Assembly: GCA_027563935.2 (NCBI GenBank)
Contig: CM050454.1
Location: forward strand, 76,714,596-76,778,595
DNA: 64,000 nucleotides
Origin: Costus lasius
Lineage: Eukaryota; Streptophyta; Magnoliopsida; Zingiberales; Costaceae
Direction of reading: 5' to 3'
This document shows positions 11,561 through 23,868 of this stretch, piece after piece (positions within the stretch are counted from its first letter, which is position 1; each line of letters starts with the position of its first letter). The notes under the pieces are model-generated. The model saw only the letters and a list, made by a program, of their open reading frames with translations, was not told where the DNA came from and searched no databases. A program made the position numbers and the translations under genes.

Positions 11561-13351
11561 CCGGTTTATATATATGCATATGATTGCTTGATGCTATTTT
11601 GTGATCCTTGTTTGCGCAACATGCTTAGATCTATAGGTTACATGCAAAATTGATAGCATATGCTTTTATGTTTGCGCATGTTTAGTAGGCGCATCTTTGT
11701 TGTTGATGTTTTATCAAAAGAATATCACTTGCGCGCCTATCATTAGACTAAGCGCCTACTATAAACCCTTAGACGGGTTAGTAGGGTTGAAGTCATCCTC
11801 TAGGTTAGATCCAACTAGTCTGATCAGACCATCTGACAGCCTAGATGGGTCGACCAGATAGCACCCTTGCGCAAGCAAATGGTGGCTATAGGTCGACTGC
11901 ATCATAGGTGTGTAGCGATGTCTGGTTGAGACGTTTGTTGAACGCACATGAGTTAAGCCCGGGCTCACACCCGTTTGCCAGACCTCATTGTGGTTGTTCA
12001 GCCCTTGGCGCATGCATAGTTGACCATTGGGTCGACTCAAGTCAGTTAGGACTTGGTGCATGCAAGGGCACTGGATCTGACTAGTTTGGATGAGTGGATC
12101 CCTATTAATGTACCGTTGTAAGGTTGTAGAGCATATAAGAGAATTAAAATTGATGCCAATGGGGTTTTCGAAATTTTATTTTCTTATCCTGGATCACATG
12201 ATGTTTGATGCCATATTGCTTGTTTATTTATTCTTATGTGGGCTGCCCATGTTAAATGTTTGCTGTGCTGGGGCCTGCGTGCCTGAATTGAAAAGTAAAT
12301 TAATTATTGTGATCTGCGTATCACATTGTTTTTAATTTATAAATGTTATTGACCTGCGAGTCAATCTTGTCTAGATAGATTAATTTGTAAATTAATCAGA
12401 GAAGAGCACAGAGCACATTTGGCAGAGGCGCATGCAGCAGAGGCTTGACCAGGTGGGAGGTCTAGGGTTCGACCCTAGGACCAGGCGCATCTTCCTGGTG
12501 GGCGCACCTGAGCTGCAGTTGGCGCTTGGCCCTGGTTTGGGCCAGATGAGCAGCAAAAGTCCCATGAAGAAAAGCAAGTGAAGACTTAAGTGATATTAAG
12601 GTCTTACTTAGGCTGTGGGCTTTTACCACATAAGATCCATGCTTTCTTTTATTGTTTAATATTAGAATTGCATGATTAGTTTATCTTCTGCTATCACCAT
12701 AGGAATTGCATGATAGTGAAGAAGATAAAAGACCGTTAAAATCCAACGACGAAATATCAAGCTCGTAAGCCTTCTGACGCGAAACCTCACTGTTCTGATT
12801 ATCGTTGGAGCCGTGTTGTACCCACTCAGTGGGCACGTCCATCTATCTTCAGACGGTGCGGGATTACACCTGCGTGTTACAGAGAAGGGATTTATCGCTT
12901 CTCGTTGCTCAGCATAGCACGTGGTGGTCCAGGGAGTAGGTCGGGTTAGTTTGACCATGTAGGCTACATATGTGGCGCATATGGTAGCACATGGAGGCAG
13001 CCATCTGTGGGATCAGAGACTGTGTTGTACCAACTCAGTTGGCACAGTCTGCTGGATTGCCCAGATGAAGGGGAATCGCACGGGTTGGCGATTGGCAGAG
13101 ACTGCCTACCAGAAATTAGTGCTTGTACTCTCTGTGCATCTTATCTTGCCTGAGCGGGACGCGGAGACCAAGTATGAAATCTGGATCCCATCTCACTAAA
13201 AGAGTTCTACTCTTTCGGGCTGTTTTGCTGGATTTTTCAGCCAGATAAAATAGTGAGAAAAAGAATCTTTCTTAAGTCCTGATTGATTCTTGACATTGAT
13301 ACTGACCTTGCTGTTCTTGCATTGTTGTAGATACCTGCAGCAACGAACACC
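11561..13351 (+). other. F1-c untranslated leader
   Basis: About 1.8 kb with no conserved ORF. It holds CTGCGW-loop hairpins at 12272-12283, 12308-12325 and 12348-12365, a SINE-like module (A box 12420-12430, B box 12466-12475), the two TCA-loop hairpins, and a pyrimidine-rich stretch ending GTTGTAG just before gag that resembles a 3' splice site. Confidence 0.85.
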
Positions 13352-16300
13352 ATGAGCTTCAATGTGCGATCCCTACTGGAAAGGGAGAAGTTTGCTGGGC
13401 CGAACTTCTCGGACTGGTACGGACACCTTAAGATTGTTCTTAAGGCAGAGAGGAAACTGTATGTCCTCGAGACGGCAATATCGCCTCACCCCGCTCCGAA
13501 CGCCGCAAGGGCGGTTCGGGATGCCTATGAAAAGCATGTCAATGATAGCATTGATGTCGCTTGCCTGATGCTAGCGTCTATGACGCCACCGCTGCAGCGT
13601 CAGCATGAGGATATGTCGGCTATAGAAATTATAGCGAACCTCAAGATGCTGTATGCTGCACAGGCGAGGACTGAACGCTATAATCTGACCAAGCTTTTCT
13701 TTCAGAGCAAACTGGCTGAAGGGAGCCCAGTGGGAGCTCACGTGCTCAAGATGATTGGGCACAAGGAGGCTCTGGAAAAACTGGGGCATACCATCAACCA
13801 GGAGCTTGCTGTAAACATTATTCTGCAGTCTCTTCCGCCTTCTTTCGATGCGTTCATCATTAACTTTAATATGAACAAAATCGATTGTACTCCGGCAGAG
13901 CTGCTGAATATGCTCTTGACTACTAAGGAGACTCTGAAGGGAAAGCCTTCAACCTCTGTCTTAATGGTTCCTTCAAGGAACAAGAAGAAGGGGAAGAAGG
14001 GCAAAGCCCCTGTCAAGAACTACAACAAAGCTCTGAAACAGAAGGTGAAGCGGTCAAAGGAATACAGGTGTTTCCACTGTGGCCAGCTGGGTCACTGGAA
14101 AAAGGACTGTAAAGCGCTCCAAGGAGATAAGAGGGGAAGCATCGCTTCTGGCTCAGGTATATTCGTGACTGAAGTCATGTTTTCATCTTCTTCTATATCA
14201 TGGGTGTTGGACACTGCATGTGGAGTTCACATTTGTTCAAATGTACAGGAACTCAAGAGAAGAAGACAGGTGGGACAGCATGAGGTGGACCTACGAGTTG
14301 GAAACGGGGCACGGGTTGCTGCTGTTGCTGTGGGAGACTATTTCATTTCTTTACCATCTGGACTTGTATTGGAACTAAACAGTTGTTATTTTGTTCCCAG
14401 TATAACTAAAAATATTATCTCCATTCCTGCTCTTGTCAGGAAGGGATTTTCCTTTGAATGCAAGATTTCAAAGTGTGTTTTATCTTATGATAATATTGTT
14501 TATGCAACTGGTTCAATTAACAACGGGTTATTCATGTTGGACATGGAATGTTCGATACAAAATATTGATAATAAGAAAGCCAAGTATGCTGATGACAGCA
14601 CCTTGCTATGGCATAATCGTTTAGGCCATATTAACGAGAAACGCATTAAGCGGTTGCATGATCATGGACTGCTGGGATCATTCTCCTATGAGGAGATTGA
14701 TACATGCAAGGCTTGTTTGATGGGTAAAATGACGAAGTCACCTTTTCCTAATAAAGGTCAAAGGGCTTCAGGTTTACTTGACCTTATACACAGTGATGTG
14801 TGTGGGCCATTTAGTAAACATGCCAGAGGTGGCTATCTGTACTTCATTACCTTTACTGATGATTTCAGTAGGTATGGTTATGTCTATCTGATGAGACATA
14901 AAAGTGAATCTTTTGACAAGTTCAAAGAATTCAAGAATGAAGTACAAAATCAGCTAGGCCGAAATATCAAGGCACTTCGCTCAGATCGAGGTGGTGAATA
15001 CCTAAGTCGAGAGTTTACTGACTATCTGAAGGAGTGTGGGATTATCTCACAGCTCACTCCACCAGGAACACCGCAATAGAATGGTGTGTCTGAGAGGAGA
15101 AATAGAACGTTACTTGATATGGTTCGTTCTATGATGAGTCAGGCTACTCTACCTTACTCCTTTTGGGGATTTGCACTGGAAACAGCTGCAAAGGTACTAA
15201 ACCGAGTGCCATCCAAGGCAGTTTCTAAGACGCCATATGAGTTATGGTATGGGAAACAGCCGAGCTTGACATTTATCAGGATCTGGGGTTGCGAGGCTTA
15301 TGTCAAAAAGCTCGCCTCTGGGAAACTAGAGAGCAGATCTGAGAAATGTATCTTTGTCGGTTACCCTAAGGAAACTAAGGGTTATTATTTCTACGATCCC
15401 AAAGAGAACAAGGTTTTTGTTGCTCGGACGGCCATATTTCTTGAGAAGGAGTTTCTTCTGCAAGAGGCCAGTGGGAGAGAAATAAAGCTGGATGAGAATC
15501 CAGAGGAAGGACAAAGTGCTCAAGCGCAGTTGGATGAGCCTGAGCCGGTAGATCAGGTTATTGAACAACCTGAGGCTCAGATATCACGGGAACCGCGAAG
15601 ATTGGGAAGGATCCGTCGACAGCCTGAGCGCTATGACGGAGTCTACATCATTGATAATGATGAACCCCTCACTTATGCGGATGCGGTCAGTGGACCGGAG
15701 TCAGCGAGACGGCTTGAAGCTATGCGCGCCGAGATGGACTCCATGTCAGATAACCAAGTTTGGGATTTGGTTGATCCGCCTCCGGGAGTAATCCCTATAG
15801 GCTGTAAATGGATCTTCAAGAAGAAGATTGACATGGATGGTAACGTGGTTACCTATAAAGCCAGGCTAGTTGCAAAAGGTTTCAAACAAATCTACGGGAT
15901 AGATTATGATGAAACTTTCTCACCTGTAGCCATGTTTAAGTCTATTCGGATTCTTTTCGCGATAGCTGCATATTACGATTATGAGATCTGGCAGATGGAT
16001 GTGAAGACGGCTTTCCTTAATGGAAATCTGGATGAGGATGTGTATATGACACAACCTGAAGGTTTCACTAATCCATCAGATCGTCATAAAATATGCAAGT
16101 TAAAGAAGTCCATTTATGGACTGAAACAAGCATCTAGAAGCTGGAATATTCGTTTTGATGAATCAGTCAGTGAATTTGGTTTCATCAAGAACGAAGATGA
16201 CCCGTGTGTATATAAGAGGTTTAGTGGGAGCGTAATTACTTTCCTAGTCCTCTACGTCGATGATATCTTAATCATTGGAAATGACATTCCTGAAATGCAT

Positions 16301-17236
16301 GCAGTTAAGGCATGGTTAAGGAAATGTTTCCAGATGAAAGATCTAGGAGAAGCAGCCTATGTTCTAGGTGTGAAGATCTACAGGGATAGATCTAAGAGGC
16401 TTCTCGGGCTGTGCCAGAGTACTTACATCGATAAGGTCCTGGAAAGATTCCATTTAGAGAATTCTAAAAGGGGATATCTTCCAGTCAGACATGGTCTGAA
16501 TCTTTCGAAGTGTCAGTGTCCACAAACACAGACTGAGAAAGATGAAATGGACAATACGCCTTATGCTTCGGCTATTGGGTCCATTATGTATGCGATGTTG
16601 TGTACTCGCCCAGACGTCACTTACGGGTTAAGCGTGACCAGTCGGTTCCAAAGTAATCCAGGTCAGGCACACTGGATTGCGGTCAAGAACATTTTAAAAT
16701 ATCTGCGGAGGACCAAAGATATGTTCTTGATATATGGTGGTCAGGAAGAACTCAGTATTGAAGGATATACTGACGCTTCGTTCCAGTCGGACCAGGATGA
16801 TTTCCGATCGCAATCAGGCTATGCTTTTAGCTTGAATGGAGGAGCAGTGGTGTGGAAGAGTTTCAAACAGTCAACTGTTGCTGATTCCACAACAGAAGCC
16901 GAGTATGTTGCAGCCTCGGAAGCATCCAAGGAGGCAGTGTGGATTCGTAAGTTCGTGAGAGAACTTGGTGTTGTTCCTTCGAGTGCAGATCCTTTGGTTA
17001 TCTTCTGTGATAACACTGGAGCAATTGCACAAGCAAAGGAACCACGGTCGCACCAGAAGTCCAAGCACATATAGAGACGGTTTCACTTGATCCGGGAGAT
17101 CATAGATCGTGGCGAGATCAAAGTCTGCAAGGTTCATACAGATGACAATCTGGCAGACCCGCTTACCAAGCCTCTGGCGCAGCAGAAGCATGAGAAGCAC
17201 TGTAATAATATGGGTTTCAGGTTTCTCAACCATTAG
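13352..17236 (+). pseudogene. gag-pol: F1-c gag-pol with two nonsense codons
   Basis: This 1294-codon gene starts ATGAGCTTC and ends CCATTAG, in one frame throughout. TGG has become TAG at 15077-15079, four residues before the catalytic Glu of the integrase, and CAG has become TAG at 17072-17074 near the RNase H C-terminus. Otherwise the domains are complete: Gag, CX2CX4HX4C knuckle, protease DTACG, integrase D,D35E, RT YVDD and RNase H. The predicted product would be Gag plus protease plus a truncated integrase. Confidence 0.96.
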
Positions 17237-17245
17237 ATTAAGTGC

Positions 17246-17256
17246 AAGTGGGAGAT
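17246..17256 (+). other. Polypurine tract of F1-c
   Basis: AAGTGGGAGAT abuts the 3' LTR start. Confidence 0.85.
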
Positions 17257-18954
17257 TGTTGGGGTATGCCCTTAAGGCTAATGTTTGAGGCCTTGGGATT
17301 GTAAGAGTATCATGTATAAACTTTTAAGTTTATAAAGGCAATAGTTGTTATTCAGGTTGTTACCTTGTCTGCTGTAATAAGTGTACTACTGAATAATGTC
17401 TCAAAGCTGTTCAGCTAGGCTGACATGCAATAATGTCCTTAGTCGATATATCTTGGTGAACATGAGACAGCCTTGATATGGTTAAGACTAATATGTGTTC
17501 TAATCTTATAGGATGCTTCGAGCATGGAATAAGATGTAGACTCATGGGTACATTGGATGTACTGGACAGACCCTACTAGGATATTCAATTGCTTGTCACA
17601 ATGTGAATATTCCTTGATTGCTGCAAGTGGCACATTTCCTCTGACTTGAGATCACTTGTGTTTTCTAAATGATGATTGTCATTGTTTTGAGGTAGTTCAA
17701 TATCATTTGAAACATAATGATTATAGACTATCTTGGATGGTGAGCTTGAGTCATGTTAGGGCACTAGTGATAGACAAAGGATTGCCGTCTCCTTGTTTAA
17801 GGAGAGTGATGTTCTAAAGGGGCCCCCTGGATGAGATGATTGAGAGAGTGTATGGCCATACCCAGGTGACTGTGTTCATCTAATCTAATCATGCTCATCA
17901 TATTGGAGCTACAAGCTTGACACGCTTGTCCAATAAGAACATCCAGTGGCAAAGGAAACATGTTTGCCTTGTGAGTTGGATTCACACTTGAGCTATGTTT
18001 TGGGTGTAGTCTTGGAAGACTCTTTCCTTTATATCGGGAGACAGTGATGTGTTGCTAGATACCCCTCACTGATCGTGATAACGTAAGTTATCGTTACCGA
18101 CATTTAAAGGAAACCCTCAGGGTCGCACAATTTGATGATATGGCTTACTTAAGTCAGATCGTGTGGACTGAATTATTTTGGTTCAGTTTAAAGGGATTTA
18201 AACTCTGATTGTAAGTGAGATCTGGTCTGATCATGTTTGATTGATTAGGGCTTGAGATCGGTAAGCTTCGATCGAGAGTGGTGATGCTAGATCGATCAGA
18301 TCAGAAGCGTCAGATGATGAATGGTCAGATCTAGGACCTTGGGGTCTAATTCGATCTAGACTTAATGTTTGGGCTGATTTGGTTTAATCATTGAACCAAA
18401 AAATTGAACCGGCTCATGGGTTGAGCGCATGGTTCATATGGGAGAAGAGAGATGCGCTTGGTTCACTTGGTGAACGCATAACGCATGTAGTCAAGGCATT
18501 GCTATTTTTGGAATGTTCGGTTTCAAAGAGGGAACGTTTCCACGTTCGGAAAAATGCCTCCTCTCTATTCTCCTCGCTCAATTCGCTCTTGGTTGAGACG
18601 ACTCACGGCTTGCGTTGTGGAGGTCGACAACAAGAGGATTCGGCCAAGCGATCATCTCTTCATCCCTTCAACCGATCAAGAAATCTTTGGAGCCTTGCTA
18701 GCACAAGTCGCGCCAAAGAAGTAGGTCTTCTTCCTCTTGTGTGCGACAACCTTTGGAGGAAATCTCTCTTGCTTTCTTCTTCCAAGACTCCATCCAAGAG
18801 ATGGCGACGGTATGGATCCTTCTCTTATCTATCTAGACATTTGAAAGTTAATCATATGCGATATTAAGATCTATGAAAACCCTTCTTCCGCTTGCAAAAT
18901 TTTATGCGCCACCCCAATAGGGTTTTCGCCCCCCTCTCGAAAGGGGTTCCATCA
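17257..18954 (+). repeat. F1-c 3' LTR
   Basis: The LTR is 1698 bp, nearly identical to the 5' LTR. The 28-nt block is at 18043-18070. It ends TTCCATCA and is followed by GGATC. Confidence 0.95.
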
Positions 18955-18959
18955 GGATC
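18955..18959. repeat. Target site duplication GGATC (right, F1-c)
   Basis: It matches 9843-9847. The F1-b leader resumes here. Confidence 0.94.
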
Positions 18960-19508
18960 CACTCATCATGTCTAGTCAGATCCACTGCCCTTGCATACAC
19001 CAAGTCCTAACCGACTTGAGTCGACCTAATGGTCAACTATGCGTGCGTTGGGCTGAACTACCCTCATGAGTTCTGGCAAGCGGGTGTGACCCCGGGCCTA
19101 ACTCATGCGTGTTCGCAGGTTGTCTCAACCAGACATCGCTACACGCCTGTCTGCAGTCGACCTATAGCCACCTCGTGCTTGCGCACAGGTGCTATCTGGT
19201 CAACCCATCTAGGCTGTCAGATAGTCTGATCAGACTGGTTGGATCTAGACTCGACTGTGACTTCAACCCTACTAACCCGTCTAAGGACTTATAGCAGGCG
19301 CTTAGATCTAAGTGAGCCGCGCAAGTTAAGTTTTGATTGATAAAACAAAAATACAACATTGCGCCAACATCATACATGCGCCACCATGAATAAAACAAGC
19401 ATCTAATGTTTAACATGTTATATTCGCATGATGATTAGATCTACCCACGCAAACATGGATCACAAGTAGTAACATGAAGCAATCATATGAACACATATAG
19501 AACCGCAT
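18960..19508 (-). other. F1-b leader, LTR-proximal part
   Basis: This is the rest of the F1-b leader between the F1-c insertion and the primer site, homologous to 11561-12115 of F1-c. No gene is seen in it. Confidence 0.85.
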
Positions 19509-19520
19509 GCTCTGATACCA
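19509..19520 (-). other. Primer binding site of F1-b
   Basis: GCTCTGATACCA is the reverse complement of TGGTATCAGAGC and lies two bases from the 5' LTR end at 19523. Confidence 0.92.
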
Positions 19521-19522
19521 AT

Positions 19523-21224
19523 TGAAAGTCCCCTAAAACAAGGGGCGAAACCCTAACAGTAGGAGCATATAAAAATTTTCGAGCGGAAGCAAGGGTTTCC
19601 TAGATCGATTTATATGTCATATGATCAACTTTCAATACCTTGCAATGTAGATAGATCTAGAAGAAAGATCATACCATTGCCATCGCTTGGATGGTGCCTT
19701 GGAAGCAAAGATCGAAAGGGGTCTTCTCCAAAGGTACCGCACACAAGAAGAGAGATGACTTGCTCCTTTGAGTCCTTTGTGCTAGCAAAGTTCTTCAAAG
19801 TATCCTTGATCGCTTGAAGGGAATTGAGAGATGAACTCTTGCTTGGCTGAATTTTCTCCAACGCGTTAACCTCCTCTTTTTTTCACGAGAGTGTCATCGA
19901 AAGGAGAAGAGAACGAGAGCAAGATGCGTTCCACACAAACGTGGGGCGTTACTTTCAAATTGGAAAACCGAATTTCCAAATATAGAAAGCCCTCAATGCT
20001 CATGCGTTCATACGTTCACCCAAGTGAACCAAACGCTCCTCTTTTTCATTTGAACCAAGCGCTCACACATGAGCCGGTTCAATGACATTTGGTTCAAAGA
20101 CCAATTAACCCAAGCCTTTGGTCTAGATCTCATTAAACTTAAAGGTTCAAGATCTAACCGTTCATCTCTTGATGCTCTTGATCTCACCGATCTAGCATCA
20201 ACTCTCTCGATTAAAGCTTACCGATCTCAAGCCCTAATCAATCAAACATGATCAGACCAGATCTCACTTACAATCAGAGTTTAAATCCCTTTAAACTGAA
20301 CCAAAACAATTCAGTCCACACGATCTGACATAAGTAAGCCATATCATCAAATTGTGCGACCCTAAGGGTTTCCTTTAAATGTCGGTAACGATAACTCACG
20401 TTATCACGATCAGTGAGGGGTATCTAGCAACACATCACTGTCTCCCGATATAAAGGAAAGAGTCTTCCAAGACTACACCCAAACCACAGCACAAGTGTGA
20501 ATCCACTTCACTAGGCATACATGTTTCCTTCGCCACTGGATGTTCTTATTGGACAAGCGTGTCAAGCCTGTGATTCCAATATGATGAGAATGATTAGATC
20601 AGATGAACACAGTCATCTGGGTATGGCTATCCACTTTCTCAATCATCTCATCCAGGGGGGCCCCTTTAGAACATCACACTCCTATTAAGGAGACGGCAAT
20701 CCTATATCTATCATTAGTGTCCTAACCTGACTCATGATCATTATCCAAGATAGTCTATAACCATTATGTTTCAAATGATATTGAACTACCTCAAAACAAT
20801 GACAATCATCATTTAGAAACACAAGTGATCTCAAGTCAGAGGACATATGCCACTTGTTTGCATACAAGGATTATTCACATTGTGACAAGCAATTGAATAT
20901 CCTAGTAGGGTCTGTCCAGTACATCCAATGTACCTATGAGTCTACATCTTATTCCATGCTCGAAGCATCCTATAAGATTAGAACACATATTAGTCTCAAT
21001 CATATCTAGGCTGTCTCATGTTCACCAAGATATCTCGACTAAGGACTTAACTGCATGTCAGCCAAGCTGAACAGCATTGAGACATTATTCAGAAATATAC
21101 ATATGACAGCAGATGATGTAACAACCTGAATAACAACCATTGCCTTTATAAACATTAGAGTTTATACATGATACTGATACAATCCCGAGGCCTCAAACAT
21201 TAGCCTTAAGGGCATACCCCAACA
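19523..21224 (-). repeat. F1-b 5' LTR, with a tract converted to the F1-a type
   Basis: The LTR is 1702 bp and carries the 28-nt block at 20412-20439. Positions 20088-20501 match F1-a 24412-24825 with only two mismatches. They differ from the F1-b 3' LTR by 18 substitutions within about 330 bp of this tract. Confidence 0.95.
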
Positions 21225-21229
21225 GACTT
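21225..21229. repeat. Target site duplication GACTT (right, F1-b)
   Basis: It matches 2977-2981. F1-a gag sequence resumes here. Confidence 0.93.
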
Positions 21230-22052
21230 CAGTCACGTAAATACCTGAGCCAGAAGCAAAAGAGTTGCTTCCCTTCTTCTCTCCTTGGAGCGCTTTACAG
21301 TCCTTTTTCCAGTGACCCAACTGGCCACAATGGAAACATCTGTATTCCTTCGACCGCTTTACCTTTTATTTCAGAGCCTTGTTGTAGCTCTTGACAGGGG
21401 CTTTGCCCTTCTTCCCCTTCTTCTTGTTCCTAGAAGGAACCATGAGGACAGAGGATGAAGGCGTTCCCTTCTCACGAGACTGAGTCTGCTCAATTGTCAA
21501 GAGCATATTCAGTAACTCTGCAGGCGTACAGTCGATCTTATTCATATTAAAATTAATGATGGAGCCGGGAGAGACTGCAGGATGATGTCTACAACAAGCT
21601 CCTGATTGATGGTGTGTCCCAGTTTCTCTAGAGCCTCCTTGTACCCAATCATCTTGAGCACGTGAGCTCCCACTGGACTCCCTTCAGTCAGTTTGCTCTG
21701 AAAGAAAAGTTTAGTCAAGTTATAGCGTTCAGTCCTTGCCTGTGCTGCATACAGCATCTTGAGGTTTGCTATAATTTCTATAGCAGATAAATCCTCATGC
21801 TGACGTTGCAGCTGTGGCGTCATAGACGCTAGCATAAGGCAAGCGACGTCAATGCTATCATTGACATGCTTTTTCATAAGCATCCCGAACCGCCCTTGCG
21901 GCGTTCGGAGCGGGTTGAGGCGGTATAGCCGTCTCTAGGACATACAGTTTCCTCTCAGCCTTAAGAACAATCTTAAGGTGTCCGTACCAGTCTGAGAAGT
22001 TTGGCCCAGCAAACTTCTCCCTTTCCAGTAGGGATCGCACATTGAAGGCTAT
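21230..22052 (-). pseudogene. gag-pol: F1-a gag remnant
   Basis: This is the N-terminal Gag region of F1-a on the minus strand: start of Gag (LLEREKFAGPNFSDWYGHLK), basic linker and zinc knuckle, up to the F1-b insertion. The start codon is ATA instead of ATG (22050-22052). One T is added in the run at 21871-21875, about 13 bp are missing near 21558-21562, and CAA has become TAA at 21366-21368. The linker at about 21450-21500 is about 9 bp longer than in other copies and differs in sequence, so F1-a belongs to a slightly different branch. Confidence 0.92.
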
Positions 22053-23854
22053 GGTGTTCGTTGCTGCAGTAATCTACAACAATGCAAGAACAGCAAGGTC
22101 AGTATCAATGTTAGAATCAATTCAGGACTTAAGAATGATTCTTTTCTCACTATTTTATCTGGCTGAAAAATCCAGCAAAACAGCCCGAAAGAGTGAAACT
22201 CTTTTAGTGAGATGGGATCCAGATTTCATACTTGGTCTCCGCGTCCCGCTCGGGCGAGATAAGATGCACAGAGAGTACAAGCACTAATCTCTGGTAGGCA
22301 ATCCCTGCCAATCGCCAACCCGTGCGATTCCCCTTCATCTGGGCAATCCAGCAGACTGTGCCAACTGAGTTGGTACAACACAGTCTCTGATCCCACAGAT
22401 GGCTGCCTCCATATGGCTACCATATGCTCAATATGTAGCCTACATGGTCAAGCTGACCCGACCTACTCCCTGGACCACCACGTGCTATGCTGAGCAACGA
22501 GAAGCGATAAATCCCTTCTCTGTAACACGCAGGTGTAATCACACACCGTCTGAAGATAGATGGGCGTGCCCACTGAGTGGGTACAACACGGCCCCAACGA
22601 TAGTCAGAACAGTGAGGTTTCGTGTCAGAAGGCTATCGTGCTTGATATTTAACGTTGGATTTTAACGGTCCTTTTATCTTCTTACTATCATTCAAACCCT
22701 ATGGTGATAGCAGAAGAATAGATCATGCAGTTATAAAATTACTTAAACAGAAAATTAAAAGCATGATGATCTTATGTGGTAAAAGCCCATTAAGCCTAAG
22801 TAAGACCTTAATAACTTAAGTCTTCACTTGAGCTCTTCTTGGGTCTTTTGCATTTCCTCTGGCCCAACCCGGGCCCAAGCGCCCACTGCAGTTCAGGTGC
22901 GCCCACCAGGTAAAATGTGCCTGTCCTAGAGTCGAACCCTAGACCTCCCACTGGTGAAGCCACTTGCTGCATGCGCCTCTGCCATGTGTGCTCTGTGCTC
23001 ATGTCTGATTAAAATACAATTTAATCTATATAGACATGATTGACACGCAGGTCAATTACACTTTATAAATTAATGAAAATGTGATGCGCATATCACAATA
23101 AAAATTTACAATTTATAATCCAGGCACGCAGGCCCCAGCACAGCACACATTAATCGGGCAGCCCACATAAGATTAAATAAACATTCAATCATGTTATACA
23201 AACATCATGTGATTCAATCAAGAAAATAAATTTTTTTTTGAAAATCCCATTGGCATCAATTTTATTTCCTTATATGCCCTACTTCCTTACAACGGTCCAT
23301 TAATAGGGATCCACTCATCAGACCTAGTCAGACCCACTGCCCTTGCATGCACCAAGTCCTAACTGACTTGAGTCGACCTTATGGTCAACCATGCATGCGC
23401 TGGGCTGAACGACCCTCATGAGTTCTAGCAAGCGGGTGTGACCCCGGGCCTAACTCATGATCGTTCACTGGTTGTCTCAACCAGACATCGCTACACGCCT
23501 GTCTGCAGTCGACCTATAGCCACCTCATGCTTGCGCATAGGTGCCATCTGGTCGACCCATCTAGGCTGTCAGATGGTCTGATCAGACTGTTGGGTCTAGA
23601 CTCGATTGATGACTTCAACCCTAATAACCCGTCTAAGTTTTTAAAGCAGACGCATTAGATCTAATGAGGGGCGCGCAAGTAATTTTGTTTTGCCAAAAAC
23701 AACAAGCGCCAACATTCATGCGCCAACAAAAATATACATCAAGTTTCGCATATCATGTAGATTCGCATGTAAACAGCCATTAGATCAAGTATTAATGCAA
23801 ACATGAATCACATATTAAGATCAAGCAATCATATGATTCAAACATAAAACGCAT
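22053..23854 (-). other. F1-a untranslated leader
   Basis: Homologous to the other F1 leaders. It holds TCA-loop hairpins, a SINE-like module (B box 22929-22938, A box 22974-22984, reversed) and hairpins corresponding to the CTGCGW set. The middle loop here is ATGCGC instead. No gene is seen. Confidence 0.83.
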
Positions 23855-23866
23855 GCTCTGATACCA
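23855..23866 (-). other. Primer binding site of F1-a
   Basis: Reverse complement of TGGTATCAGAGC, two bases from the LTR end. Confidence 0.92.
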
Positions 23867-23868
23867 AT

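Larger units (their letters stand above)
9848..18954 (+). mobile_element. F1-c copia LTR retrotransposon, plus strand
   Basis: The element is structurally complete at 9107 bp: 5' LTR, primer site, leader, gag-pol with two nonsense codons, polypurine tract, 3' LTR and GGATC duplications. The LTRs differ by about eight substitutions and one indel by eye, so the insertion is recent. It is the third level of nesting: F1-c in F1-b in F1-a. Confidence 0.96.
2982..21224 (-). mobile_element. F1-b copia LTR retrotransposon, minus strand, split by F1-c
   Basis: The element has two 1702-bp LTRs (2982-4683 and 19523-21224), GACTT target duplications, a primer site, a degenerate gag-pol and a polypurine tract, all on the minus strand. 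It is interrupted in its leader by F1-c (9848-18954). Without F1-c and one GGATC it is about 9.13 kb. The LTRs differ at about 30 positions by eye, more than those of F1-c inside it, which agrees with the nesting order; 18 of those differences fall in a converted tract. Confidence 0.95.
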
